A stretch of DNA of 64,000 nucleotides from Aspidapion aeneum (taxonomy: Eukaryota > Arthropoda > Insecta > Coleoptera > Brentidae): positions 40,736,909 to 40,800,908 of the forward strand of contig OY755045.1 of the NCBI GenBank assembly GCA_963576565.1, given 5' to 3'. The notes under the pieces are model-generated. The model was not told the origin of the DNA and made no database searches. It was given only the letters and a program-made list of their open reading frames with translations. Of the stretch, positions 20,811-33,047 are shown piece after piece. Positions within the stretch are counted from its first letter, which is position 1. Each line of letters starts with the position of its first letter. A program made the translations under genes and the position numbers.

Positions 20811-23800
20811 AGCCCAGTAGGATTTTGGGCTTGAATTGCAAACCGATACTCACATATATTAGTCGATTCGCCATAAGACCGTGTCCCAAAAAAAATTAAG
20901 ATACCTGCGAAAATCCTGCATAAACAACCCGCCATCTTTGTTTAAAGATGGCGAAAAGGAGTTTGAATCAAATGTACGTAACTTTTTTATTATTACATCG
21001 ATTTTACTCAAACAAATTGTGATTAGCTTCTACTGTAATGGCCTCTCCAAAACACTATCAATACTTTGTTTTTTATTGGTCTCTATACTGTAAAATCTGT
21101 AATTTCCTCAAATACACTGTTTTTTTTTAGGTTTTTTGATTTTTGAAAGAAAACTATTGGTTTTACAAAAAAAAACATAAACAGTAAAAAACATGCAGAT
21201 TGTTAAGATGTATTCATGGTGGTTCTAATATTTCCCGTAGGTTGAGCGGTTTTTGAGTTACACTCAAAAAACCACGAAATTGGCCTATAAAGTCATGAAA
21301 GTTACTAAAAAACCATATGGATCGAAAAAGCAGGTCAAGCTGAATAAGAAACGGCGATTAGTTTTAAACAGAAACTGATACTGAGGTAGATATGGCAGCT
21401 TAAACATGGCCGAACCGTAACTTACAGTTTAATTTTTGAGAGTAATTCTTTTATGTAAGACGAACCCGTATGGGGTCAAAACGTACCCCCGCTAAAAGAC
21501 CATTTAATTATCTTCAATAAAGGATAGTACACTTTTTGTCGTAAAGTTAATAGTTTTCCTGAAAAAAACAAAAAATATGCGGTATACATAATTCGATGTT
21601 TTCGTTCCATATAAGTACGACAAGGGCATGGGTCCATTAAGGGAAAAAATAATTTATGCACAGATAAAAGAACATGCAGTTACATATTAAGACTCAGCAT
21701 CAAAAATCTTACTAAAGACATATTTGATAATTTTCTGTTAAATTGACAGGTGGTCACGTGATTTTGACAACTTCTTAACGGTTTGAGCTAAAGACTTGGT
21801 TCTTTTTTTGTATTGTAGACAAAAATATCCGATCAAAATTAATCACCACTGGCATGTTTTTAAATTTGCAAAAATATATACAGGGAGCCCCAAAAGTCCG
21901 GGTCCACCCAAATATCTGCTAAACTATTGAAGACACATACTGGACAGTGGCGTGCGATTACTTTTTCCCCGTCAATAAAGTAACGAAATGTCATGCCACT
22001 TTGTTGTCATTTTAGGCTGGGTCGCAATTTTTATCTTCGGAACTAGATTTTATCTTGATCGGCACATTGTTTTGTTTTAGTTTCGTACTCTATTTCTGAG
22101 GTATGACTCCCTTTATTATCGCTGAATTAGACATCTTGTTCTTTTAACTGCCGAAGACACCAATATTTAAATTTTGAGCCATATGTATGCATACAAGATT
22201 GCAATTTTAAGAAAAATATTTGTTTACATACCCAAAAATGAGAAAACTTAAAAAAGCAACAAATTAAAACTTTGTAACACTTACGGTGTAGGCCTCGAGT
22301 ACTCTCAATAGACTAAAGGCACGCACCGACACACCCTTATAAGGTACTGAAACACTCAGTTACTGGGGGCATTTATCTCAATAGTTACATTGATTTAAAA
22401 GTTCGTAGCGGTATGTGATACCGCGTTGCACCACTTAAAGGTTAACTGATTCAATATCTTGTTTTGAATACAAATAATTGTCCTAAACTAAAAGTGACGA
22501 AGAGAATGTATTGATAATTTTTTAATTCGTCTTGGTAGAGTAAGGCAAGTTTACATATTACACACCCGTATTGACTAAACAATCATGAATAGCTCTGTAA
22601 TTTTTGGAAAAAAAGCTTTTGTTCAAAATTAATTTATTAATTTTAAATTTTTGAATGTAACTAACTTATAAAGGCTTGTCTATCTAATAGTAACTATGGA
22701 AAAATATAAAATGTTGGTATATTCGGACTTCTAAGTGATCGAACTATTATATACACATAGTTTTATTTTATTTATTGGACAGAGTTATTATGTAACATAA
22801 ATACTTTAAACGCGATTATCTCAGTTTTGAGTATAAAGCAATTACGGTCATTCGCTGAGGACACCAGTATGAGTATAAACTCATAAGATTTATAAAATAG
22901 GTACATGATGATTTAAAACTATTGGCAACCTAGCATTTGTTTTGCATGCGTGGGGTTTGCTCTGAGATTTGACCATGAGAGCGGTCGCAATGCTGCCAAG
23001 TTTTGCTCAATGTATGGATCTTTGGGAAAAGCGCACGCTATCTAGTCAAATTTTTAAATTGACCCACCTTGTCTTATTAAACAAATAATCTATAATTTAG
23101 TAACTTTAAACCAACAAGGTACACCGAGAAAAAGTAATGGCTATTTTAAACGATCAGAAGTCCAGTGTGAAGCGCCCTCTAGCAGCTATAGTAAAAATGT
23201 GTCAATAGTCGAGTTTCGAATCCCAAAAGACTTCTATTGAAAAATGTTCAAAATATATGAAAAATTCCATTTCTATTTTTTAACTTTAGCACCCTGTATC
23301 TCGAAAACGGAGCAATTTCGGACTAAGGTAAGTGACTTTAAATCGGCTTACTTTGATCTCAGGAATATTTCGTAGGCTATTGTAGTTATAGACCCTTTTA
23401 GAGACACAGAGTCTGTGTAAGTTATTTTACCAATATTTTCACGTTTCTTCTTTTTCTTCCTTAGGAGATGACAATATCAATAAAGTGAAATATGTCTCGA
23501 AAATTCCCACGATGGGGGAACGTTTCATATTTGCGGCTTATGGCCTATTCGAGGGGTCTTTCAAAAACTAACATGTTGACGTAATTGTCACTTGTCGAAT
23601 AAGCTATATTGTTAGATAAAACTTATAAAATTTGTCAAAAATGGTAAAAGAATAAGTTTGACAGTCGAGAGATTTTGACACAATTTTGGTTTTTCTAAGA
23701 CCTTTCAAACAAGATATCTCTCATTAGGGTTTTTGTTTAAACAACAAACTTGTCAATTTTGAAAAAACTGAAAAAATTAAGTTTTTTACAGATTTTCCCT

Positions 23801-25003
23801 TCACAAAAATATATCTCTCAATGTCATCGATCATTGCCAAATATGGTTCAGTTATCTTCAATAGTTTAGCAGATATTTGGGTAGACCCGGACTTTTGGGG
23901 TACCCTGTATATATTTTTGCAATTTAAAAAGATCCCAGTGGTGATTAATTTTGATCGGATATTTTTGTCTACAATTCTAAAAAATAAGTCTCTAGCTCAA
24001 ACCGTTAAGAAGTTGTCAAAATCACGTGACCACCTGTCAATTTAACAGAAAATTATCAAATATGTCTTTAGTAAGATTTTTGATGCTGAGTTTTAATATG
24101 TAACTGCGGGTTCTTTTATCTGTGCATAAATTATTTTTTCCCTTAATGGACCCATGCCCTTGTCGTACTTATATGGAACGAAAACATCGAATTATGTATG
24201 CCGCATATTTTTTGTTTTTTTCAGGAAAACTATTAACTTTACGACAAAACGTGTACTATCCTTTTTTGAAGATAATTAAATGGTCTTTTAGCGGGGGTAC
24301 ATTTTGACCCAATGTTTGTTTTACATAAAAAAATTACTGTCAAAAATTAAACTGTAAATTACGCTTCGGCCATGTTTAAGCCGCCATATCTACGTAGTAT
24401 CAGTTTCTGTTTAAAACTAATAGCCGTTTCTTATGTAGCTTCACATCCTTTTTCGATCCGTATAGTTTTTTAGTAACTTTCATGACTTTGGTTAAAACCT
24501 GAAAATTTTGTAACCAGGGGTAGGTATAGGCCAATTTCGTGGTTTTTTTAGTGTAACTCAAAAACCGCTTAACCTACGGGAAATACTAGACCCACCATGA
24601 ATACATCTTAACAATCTGCATATTTTTTACTTTTTATGTTTTTTTTGTACAACCCATAGTTTTCTTTAAAAAATCAAAAAACCTAAAAAAAAGTGTATTT
24701 GAGGAAATTACAGAATTTACAGTATAGAGACCAATAAAAACCAAAGTATTGATAATGTTTTCGAAAGACTATTATAGTAGAAGCTAATCACAATTTGTTT
24801 GAGTAAAATCGATGAAATAATACGAAAGTTACGTACATTTGATTCAAACTCATTTTCGCCATCTTTAAACAAAGATGGCGGGTTGTTTATGCAGGATTTT
24901 CGCAGGTATCTTCATTTTTTTTTTGACATAGTCTTATGACGAATCGACTAATATATGTGAGTATCGGTTTGCAATTCAAGCCCAAAATCCTACTGGGCTC
25001 TTA
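20811..25003. repeat. 4.2-kb palindrome, arms ~1.1 kb
   Basis: The left arm (20,811-21,945) is the diverged reverse complement of the right arm (23,855-25,003), from GAGCCCAGTAGGATTTTGGG at the outer edge to CAAATATCTGCTAAACTATT inside. Both arms encode the same 61-codon frame beginning MHKLFFPLMDPCPCRTYMER (21,476-21,661 minus, 24,122-24,307 plus), which follows from the duplication. The two frames differ at only three residues. Near the inner ends both arms have TATACAGGG, which may mark a separate element in the centre. Confidence 0.88.
21890..23912. mobile_element. Possible ~2-kb DNA element at the palindrome centre
   Basis: Inverted ends of about 55 bp (CAGGGAGCCCCAAAAGTCCG... against ...CGGACTTTTGGGGTACCCTG) are flanked by TATA on both sides, as for a Tc1/mariner-type TA insertion. 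The DNA outside continues as the palindrome arms. No transposase is visible inside. An orphan CAGTGGCGTGCGATTA at 21,956 resembles a hAT end. Confidence 0.45.
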
Positions 25004-25570
25004 GACTATATAGCAATTTTAGTATTTTCATAATTGGCGCAAAGGTGCACTCGTGGAAAACGATGTTTCGGGACCGGCGCACGGTGGTCAGCTCGTCGAT
25101 TCTGAACGGTCGAAATTATTTTATGGTTGTCATTTTGACAAATTGATGCTGAACGTTGGGAAGTGTCAACTGCATTCTGGAAATGGTACTGTGGTTTCCA
25201 AAAATAAACTTGCATATCGTTTTTTTCCTCTTAAACAAATAACTTGAAAAATTGATATTTTAAAAGTGTGTACGTAATTAGCTTAACGCTTTTTTTTATT
25301 TAACATATTTTGTCAAAAAAATTTAACTAAATTCATGAATCCTGCTAAACTATATATCAATATAGATTTTTTTAAAATGTCATTTTTTTCTATTACCGGC
25401 CTATAAAAAAAAACCTTAATCTAACGCCGGCCTCAGTGCGATCTATTACCGGCTTATTATCAAACATTGTGTTTGATTATAAAAAATAACTCAAATAAAT
25501 AAGTTCGACAAATTGTTTATTTTTAAAACTGAGAAAAAAATTAAAAAACTAAAATAAAAAGTTAGCTAGT
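25004..25570. other. Spacer with a GC-richer, exon-like patch
   Basis: 25,040-25,215 is less AT-rich and open on both strands. The plus frame includes VSGPAHGGQLVDSERSKLF and the minus frame RAPVPKHRFPRVHLC. I recognise neither, and no splice signals favour one. The rest is AT-rich, with CTATTACCGGCCTAT shared with the 26.8-27.7 kb repeat. Confidence 0.3.
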
Positions 25571-25589
25571 ACATAAAATGTGCAACTTT

Positions 25590-26150
25590 TTTATTTTTAG
25601 AAAAGTAAAAATTGAGATAAAAAGTAACAAACCGGGATAAAGTAATATAAAAGTAATAAAGTCGAAATAAAAAGTAAAAATCGTGATAAAAAGTAAAAAT
25701 TGGGATAAAAAGTAAAGATTGGGATAAAAAGTAAAGATCGGGATAAAAAGTAAAAATTGGGATAAAAAGTAAAAGTTGGGATAAAAAGTAAAAATCGGGA
25801 TAAAAAGTTTAAAAAAACCGGATACACATTTAAAAAATCGGGATAAAAAGAAAAAATCGGGATAAAAAGTAAAAATCTGGATAAAATGTAACAATTGGGA
25901 TAAAATGTAAAAATCGGGATAAAAGGTAAAATATGGGATAAAAAGGAAAAATCAGGTTAAAAAATTAAAAAAAAACGGGATAAAATGTAACAATTGGGAT
26001 AAAATGTAAAAATCGGGATAAAAGGTAAAACTTGGGATAAAAAGTAAAAATTGAGATAAAAAGTTAAAAACCGATATAAAAAGTATAAAAGTCGGGAAAA
26101 AAGTAAAAATCGGGAAAAAGTAAAAATGATAAAAAGTAAAAAACCATAAA
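25590..26150 (+). repeat. Minisatellite, 18-19 bp unit around GGGATAAAAAGTAAAAAT
   Basis: About 25-30 imperfect copies; variants include GGGATAAAATGTAACAATT. A larger duplicated block (CGGGATAAAATGTAACAATT at about 25,880 and 25,977) shows higher-order structure. Minus-strand frames rich in F, Y, L, I and S over it are artefacts. Confidence 0.92.
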
Positions 26151-26189
26151 GATCCTAAACCTTAAAAAATATTGAAAAAACTTTAATAA

Positions 26190-26290
26190 CCTCGTGATAA
26201 AAGTGTCTTTTTATCCATCAACGAACTGTACAAACTTTTCGCCTTGGGATAAACAGTGACACTTTTATCCCCTGGTATTTATTATAGGAT
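26190..26290 (+). repeat. Short dispersed repeat shared with 45,690-45,785
   Basis: CTCGTGATAAAAGTGTC, then TTTTATCC(A/C)TC(A/G)ACGAA, and CC(C/T)TGGTATTTA occur in the same order at both places. It abuts the minisatellite here and an AT-rich tract there. Confidence 0.65.
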
Positions 26291-26399
26291 TTCGCACTTT
26301 AGGGCTAAAAAGTGCAATTTTTATACCGCATTGTTGAAATAAATGTGCCAATTTTTACTCCCGGTATAAAATTGCAAAAAATACAGTATAAACCTCGTA

Positions 26400-27850
26400 A
26401 TTAAAGTTTATTTTTATTGCTCGACAAATTTTAGCCTTTCCCTCTGGTTGGGCTACAAACTTTTTTCCTCAGAATAAAAAGTGTTACTTTTATCTTTTGT
26501 TATCCGATAACGTGTGTGCATATATGTGAGCATATTTTAATTATATGATTTTTTTTAAAATAAAAACTTGCCTTGAAAAAGTTATAATTAAATAAGTACC
26601 ATTTTTTTAACCCTGTTTAAAACAGAATATTAAAAAGGCTTACATCGGAAAAAGTTTTTATATTTTTTGAAGTGTTCTTCAGAAAAATTGACAAATAAGA
26701 GTTTTTGTTTTTTGTTGGGAAATTTAAAAATATAAGTATTTATATATTAAACAATAATAACAAATTTTGTAATTCCAAATCTATAAGCCGTAATTAGTTC
26801 GAGGTCCAAAATATTAATCTAAAACCAGCCTATTTTATTTTTTGCCTTTTTTAACATTTGAATACAAAATATATGTTATAAAATCTCAAAAATACGTTCA
26901 ATCGACCTTATTAAATAAACCGAAATCAAAAACATATCCAATCAGTCCAAAATCTACGAGTTATTAAAAAACTGCTATTCATAAAAAACTATAACTGGTT
27001 TTTTTTTGTAAAATATCATTCTAATTGGGTAATAAACGATAAGATTTTCTCCATATCTGTCAAGGAATTTGTGGGCCGGAAAAAGATTTTTATACTTATG
27101 GAGGCTTTGTCATAAAAATTGGAAAAACATTTTTGTTGTCTTTTAAAGAGATAATAAAAAAATATAAATTAAACAATAACAGTAATTTTCCGGCTCATTA
27201 AGCCGTAGTTAGATCGAGGTCCAAAATATTAATCTATTACCGGCCTATTTTAATTTTGCCTTTTTTACCAATTGTCTACAAAACATATATTATTAAATAG
27301 TAAAAATACATTTAATAGACCTTTAATAAATCAAAAAAAATCCAAAGTATTTTACAAGTGTCTTAAATCTAGGAGTTATTAAACAACTGGTTCCATTAAG
27401 AAGACTTTGCTGTGACCCTTTTTTTTATAACTCTTTTTAATTAGGTAATAAAAAGGGTGTATTTTAATATTTCTGTCAAAAATTTTGTGGGCCGGAAATA
27501 GTTTACCATATTTTTTAAGGTATATTGGATAAAAGTTCCAAAACAAAGTTTTTTTTCTTTCTTAAAAATAAAATAAATGTGATTTAAAATAATTGCGAGT
27601 TTTTGCATTTCCGGCTCAATAAGCCGCAAATAGATCGGGCAGCAAATATTGGTCTATTACCGGCCTATTTTATATTTGAGATTTTCAGCACTTTTTCTAA
27701 AAAAAAAAATTATACATTGTGAAATTTATCGTAAACAGACATATATGAATCAACCTAAATTAAAAAAAATATGGGTCAGACTTTTGGCTGCTCTTGCAAA
27801 TAAATACAGCTTCTTTCTAATTTTTTTCTCAATATAACAGTGATATAACT
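26400..27850 (+). repeat. Tandem repeat with ~415-421 bp unit, about 3.5 copies
   Basis: The landmark TAAGCCG(T/C)A(A/G)(T/A)TAG(T/A)TCG recurs at 26,784, 27,199 and 27,620. GTGGGCCGGAAAAAG-like and CTATTACCGGCCTATTTT sequences recur between them. Copies are diverged. A satellite-like structure with no coding sequence. Confidence 0.8.
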
Positions 27851-28310
27851 AAAATGATTTTTAAAACATCGAATATTATCAATTTGAAAGCATAGATATT
27901 TCATGTATCCACCCACTGAAGTTTTTTGCTCCCAATTGTTATCGTAAAACGAGGTTACTTTGCTCCACATTTTTGAGTTAATTCAAAAATTCAAAGAAAT
28001 ACCACAAAAAATGTTTTTTGGTTTTAATGAAAAACACATGGCATAGGTAATTAACAAAGGACATTTTTATTACAAAATACTTAGTATTATAAATATTTTT
28101 TTAACTTGAACAGTGGAGCAAAGTTTCCCATAGTCCAAGGTTTCTTTGCCCCACTTTTTAAAATATGAAAAAAAACATTGGCATTTTATATGTTGGCGCA
28201 AACTACACCCAATATTTAGTTAGCTTTTCCTCAAACATTAAAAATGGTGAATAAAAAATTTTAAAATATTGGTTTTTTAAGTTTTTATTGCATAGAAATC
28301 GATAACTGCA
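27851..28310. other. No recognisable gene
   Basis: AT-rich DNA with two phrases CTTTG(C/T)(T/C)CCAC repeated about 180 bp apart. Nothing coding. Confidence 0.4.
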
Positions 28311-28376
28311 CAGTGGCGGAAGTAATATGTTTGGGAGGGGAGGGGGGCCCTCTGGACCCCCCTGGATCCGCCACTG
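28311..28376. mobile_element. Minimal hAT-type MITE (66 bp)
   Basis: CAGTGGCGGA at the left and GGATCCGCCACTG at the right, with G- and C-tracts between. No flanking duplication is evident, so it may be an internally deleted or recombined copy of the 13,445 family. Confidence 0.55.
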
Positions 28377-30270
28377 CTATATCCTGAACATAAATCAATC
28401 TGAACTAAAAAAAGTTAATCTAAAAAAAATCTTAAAGGTCTTTCGATTGCGAATCCTTTTCTGGAACTAATACACTATAGTTGATGTTCTATTTAAGTGG
28501 CACCGCGTCATAGCTATGGTAAACCAAATTCTGCGGCAAAATCTAAGTAAAGAAGCCTTAAAAAATTAGTATTTCACTTTGTACATGCAGTGTGCCGCTC
28601 GGGGCTTAATGTTCGAAGGATAAAACACTACGACCTTTTAAAGGAGAGATCAAATAGGTACTTACCTGATAAATAAAGATCCGAAACATAAAAGAGGATC
28701 CAAAATTATATTAAAATGTGCGCAAATATTGATTTAGTTGCAAAGACGGTAATTTGTTTTGTGAAAAGCTCCGTCATAATTTGACATACTGTCAAAAACA
28801 ACAACGAATAGAAAACGTCAAAGCCCTGCTAAATCAATATGTTCGTAACAACCAGGTAATAGTATATATGTTCCTTTCTAATGAAATCGTTTAGAAGAAG
28901 ACATCAATAAAAAGCAAGTAAAATAGTAAGCTAATGACTAATTAGTGCAGTGCATTGAGTTGTATAACGCCCTAAAAGGGCGTTAGAGACGGAAAGACAA
29001 GGCATTTTTTATTGACCCTATCCAATTTGGTTCCTATGGTCGGGTATTTCTTTTACAATAAAAACAGAGATAGACATTATTGAACATGTGAAACGGACAA
29101 AGATAGGGTGATTTTGCATGCTAATAATACCCTAGATAATATAAGGGTACTTTTATCTCTTTCACACTGACGGCATAAGTGCGACAGAAAAGCAGCTGGC
29201 TACCTTTAATCCACCTGCCGTATTTTGAGTGATTCTACCTGTTAGTCCGTGTATACAGGGAAAACTGATAGACAATGTTGTCTAAGTACGGAAATGATTT
29301 TTTTTGAATTTTGTGCGGGAATATTACAAAAAGAAATCTTAAAACGTTTTAAAACAAGTTTAGAAGTAACTATTTGAGTTTAAACATGGTCCAAAATTGT
29401 TTTTTGTGCAAAAGAAGAAAAAAAATCCATAAAAAAACAACATTTCATGGGTAAGTCGTCTTGACAGATAGTTTTTCCTAAAACACGAGAAAGTTCAGTA
29501 GCGTCACGATAGATAGTTTTTTCTGCGACCGTGCGATTTTACCCTCACACATTTTGATTCAGAAAGTGTCACTTCCCCGCACTTTTTTTTGCATTGCATG
29601 AAAATTAACAAAAAGTATTTGATTTTCTTAAAAATGATTTCTTTTTAAATTCTTACATACCGATTTTTATCCAGTTGTTTTTGTTTTTTCGCACCAAACT
29701 TTTGACATGTCACGGTCGAGTTTCATACATCTTGATGAATTGTTACACACACTGATCTATGTTTTTATAAATTTCGATAAATTTAATGTTTTTTGCGGAC
29801 TTTACAGTAATTTTAAGTTAAATTTTGGTCTTTCATCGCGAAAGTATATATTTATTATTATATGACCACCGCGACCGGTCTACAGGCCGGTATCATATGT
29901 TTACGTCCTTCTAATGTCATTTGACTATCATGCTGTCTTACTTAATAAGGTCACTTAGTTTAATTATTAATTTTGTCCTACATAATATAAAAGAAGAATA
30001 GAAACCAACAAAAAATTTGTGACACTTCGATTACCCATTTTCTTTGATTGCGATGGATTAGGGTGACCAGATTATGGTTTATTAGGGTGCCCAGAGTGCG
30101 CAAAAAAAGATTTTGAAAAATTTCCCTAAAAAAATTGAAGACCAAACACTCACTCGCCACTCAATGTTTATGGTCGCATACACTAATCCTAACTCGATTT
30201 CCGACGATTATGGACAATGGTTACCCCCTGGACATAAACCTAACAACTTTTACTATATTTATTAACAATA
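28377..30270. other. Long stretch without a recognisable gene
   Basis: Mixed AT-rich DNA. Small palindromes occur (CGCCCTAAAAGGGCG at 28,969; ACCGGTCTACAGGCCGGT at 29,874). Repeated TTAGGGTG(A/C)CCAGA phrases are at 30,058 and 30,083. No coding frame is recognised on either strand. Confidence 0.4.
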
Positions 30271-31980
30271 GGTAGGTTAGGTTTGGTTAGGTTGGGTTAG
30301 GTTGGGTTAGGTTGGGTTAGGTTGGGCTGGGTTGGGTTAGGTTGAGTTAGGTTGGGTTAGGTTGGGTTAGGTTGGGTTAGGTTGGGTTAGGTTGGGTTAG
30401 GTTGGGTTAGGTTGGGTTAGGTTGGGTTAGGTTGGGTTAGGTTGGGTTAGGTTGGGTTAGGTTGGGTTAGGTTGGGTTAGGTTGGGTTAGGTTGGGTTAG
30501 GTTGGGTTAGGTTGGGTTAGGTTGGGTTAGGTTGGGTTAGGTTGGGTTAGGTTGGGTTAGGTTGGGTTAGGTTGGGTTAGGTTGGGTTAGGTTGGGTTAG
30601 GTTGGGTTAGGTTGGGTTAGGTTGGGTTAGGTTGGGTTAGGTTGGGTTAGGTTGGGTTAGGTTGGGTTAGGTTGGGTTAGGTTGGGTTAGGTTGGGTTAG
30701 GTTGGGTTAGGTTGGGTTAGGTTGGGTTAGGTTGGGTTAGGTTGGGTTAGGTTGGGTTAGGTTGGGTTAGGTTGGGTTAGGTTGGGTTAGGTTGGGTTAG
30801 GTTGGGTTAGGTTGGGTTAGGTTGGGTTAGGTTGGGTTAGGTTGGGTTAGGTTGGGTTAGGTTGGGTTAGGTTGGGTTAGGTTGGGTTAGGTTGGGTTAG
30901 GTTGGGTTAGGTTGGGTTAGGTTGGGTTAGGTTGGGTTAGGTTGGGTTAGGTTGGGTTAGGTTGGGTTAGGTTGGGTTAGGTTGGGTTAGGTTGGGTTAG
31001 GTTGGGTTAGGTTGGGTTAGGTTGGGTTAGGTTGGGTTAGGTTGGGTTAGGTTGGGTTAGGTTGGGTTAGGTTGGGTTAGGTTGGGTTAGGTTGGGTTAG
31101 GTTGGGTTAGGTTGGGTTAGGTTGGGTTAGGTTGGGTTAGGTTGGGTTAGGTTGGGTTAGGTTGGGTTAGGTTGGGTTAGGTTGGGTTAGGTTGGGTTAG
31201 GTTGGGTTAGGTTGGGTTAGGTTGGGTTAGGTTGGGTTAGGTTGGGTTAGGTTGGGTTAGGTTGGGTTAGGTTGGGTTAGGTTGGGTTAGGTTGGGTTAG
31301 GTTGGGTTAGGTTGGGTTAGGTTGGGTTGGGTTGGGTTGGGTTAGGTTGGGTTAGGTTGGGTTAGGTTGGGTTAGGTTGGGTTAGGTTGGGTTAGGTTGG
31401 GTTAGGTTGGGTTAGGTTGGGTTAGGTTGGGTTAGGTTGGGTTAGGTTGGGTTAGGTTGGGTTAGGTTGGGTTAGGTTGGGTTAGGTTGGGTTAGGTTGG
31501 GTTAGGTTGGGTTAGGTTGGGTTAGGTTGGGTTAGGTTGGGTTAGGTTGGGTTAGGTTGGGTTAGGTTGGGTTAGGTTGGGTTAGGTTGGGTTAGGTTGG
31601 GTTAGGTTGGGTTAGGTTGGGTTAGGTTGGGTTAGGTTGGGTTAGGTTGGGTTAGGTTGGGTTAGGTTGGGTTAGGTTGGGTTAGGTTGGGTTAGGTTGG
31701 GTTAGGTTGGGTTAGGTTGGGTTAGGTTGGGTTAGGTTGGGTTAGGTTGGGTTAGGTTGGGTTAGGTTGGGTTAGGTTGGGTTAGGTTGGGTTAGGTTGG
31801 GTTAGGTTGGGTTAGGTTGGGTTAGGTTGGGTTAGGTTGGGTTAGGTTGGGTTAGGTTGGGTTAGGTTGGGTTAGGTTGGGTTAGGTTGGGTTAGGTTGG
31901 GTTAGGTTGGGTTAGGTTGGGTTAGGTTGGGTTAGGTTGGGTTAGGTTGGGTTAGGTTGGGTTAGGTTGGGCTAGGTTGG
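30271..31980 (+). repeat. Telomere-like decamer array (GGTTGGGTTA)n, ~170 units
   Basis: A 10-bp unit, TTAGG followed by TTGGG, repeated for about 1.7 kb with only a handful of variants (a TTGGGCTGGG and a TTGAG near the left, two TTGGGTTGGG units at 31,321-31,340, GCTAGG near the right end). TTAGG is the common insect telomere repeat, and TTAGG/TTGGG-type longer motifs are known in some insects, so the array resembles telomere-derived DNA. The left edge has TTAGGTTTGG. At the right it fades into 130 bp of decayed, GGTT-rich DNA. The run is internal, not at a contig end here. Confidence 0.95.
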
Positions 31981-32160
31981 TTCAGTTTGAGTATGTTCGG
32001 TTAGGTTCCGCTAGGATTGTTTAGGTTAGGTTTAGCTATATTCGGTTAGGTTCGGTTCAGTTTAAGCAAATCGAACCGAACCAAACCGAACCGTTAGATT
32101 CGGTTTGATTTGGTTCATTTCGATACGGATGGGTTCAGTTTGCTTTTGTTCAGTTAGACC
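31981..32160 (+). repeat. Decayed flank of the decamer array
   Basis: GGTTCGGTTAGG, TTCGGTTCAGTTT and the inverse AACCGAACCAAACCGAACCG occur within 180 bp. This looks like degenerate decamer DNA, some of it inverted. Confidence 0.6.
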
Positions 32161-32642
32161 TTCGATAAATTTTAAAAAAGTAAATAATTATTAATTTTTA
32201 GTGTTTTAAGGAATAAAAATTGATATGATGTTCAATTAAACTAATTTTTATTTGTAAAAATGTAGGAATCATAATTTTCTTGATTTTGTTTTGAATTTCA
32301 TGCTTTTTTAAAAATTGTGCATTTTCATAAAAGGACCAAAAAAACTGACCCGATTTGGATCAGTGACCTTAGTTATTTCAAGTTTTTGTTGACAGCTGAT
32401 AGACGTCAGGGACCGTTTTGTTTCAGTTTGAAATGAGAAAATGCTTCTTTTGTAGCAATTTGTATGGGTTTTAATGGGGTTTTAAGAATGTTTCAATTTC
32501 AATTTTTTTAACAAAATCAACGATAGTCCGCAATTTTTTTTTTAGAAATCACTATAAAATGGTCTAAAATTATCATTTTTCAAAAAACTTCGTAGTTTTA
32601 AGAAAGGTGGTAAAACGTACCAGACCCCTGAAATGTGTTGCA
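32161..32642. other. AT-rich spacer
   Basis: No repeat or gene recognised between the decamer array and the short GGCGCC fold-back. Confidence 0.4.
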
Positions 32643-33046
32643 GTCTAAGACAACTGGGCGCCGCCAACTCGGCGCCACCAACTGGGCGGCAGGCCAACTG
32701 GGCGCCGGACTAAAATATTTTTTCTTGATAAAATGTGCAGATGAAAAACAACCTTAAAAAAATTAAAGTGGCGGATCCAAAATGGCGGACTTTCTTATTT
32801 ATGCATCGATATGTATCGAATATGGAACTTGGCAGTGTTTCAAGTCGCAGAACACTACACCTACCAAATTTCAACACTCGACTTAATAGATGTTGAAAGT
32901 TTTGTATAAATAACATATTTATTTTGTTTTTATCTGCAAATTTTATCGAAAAAAAAATAGTCCGGCGCTGAGTTGGCCCGGCGCCCATTAGGCCCGGCGT
33001 GGCGCCCTGTTGGCGGCGCCGAGTTGGCCTGGCGCCCGGTTGTCCC
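32643..33046. mobile_element. GGCGCC fold-back family, copy 2 (short, complete)
   Basis: Left end GTCTAAGACAACTGGGCGCC, right end GGCGCCCGGTTGTCCCA. Both arms start with GC-rich GGCGCC/CCAACT units followed by TTTTTTCTTGATAAAATGTGC or its inverse. The middle has GTGGCGGATCCAAAATGGCG. At about 400 bp it is a deletion derivative of the 1.3-kb copy at 47,752. Confidence 0.88.
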
Positions 33047-33047
33047 A

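Noticed and set aside
21476..24307. A conserved 61-residue frame present twice (MHKLFFPLMDPC...)
   Set aside because: The two copies lie on the two arms of a palindrome and are conserved because the DNA was duplicated. No domain or start context supports a gene.
25562..25894. Hydrophobic, F/Y/L-rich frames resembling a membrane protein
   Set aside because: They are the minus-strand translation of the GGGATAAAAAGTAAAAAT minisatellite.
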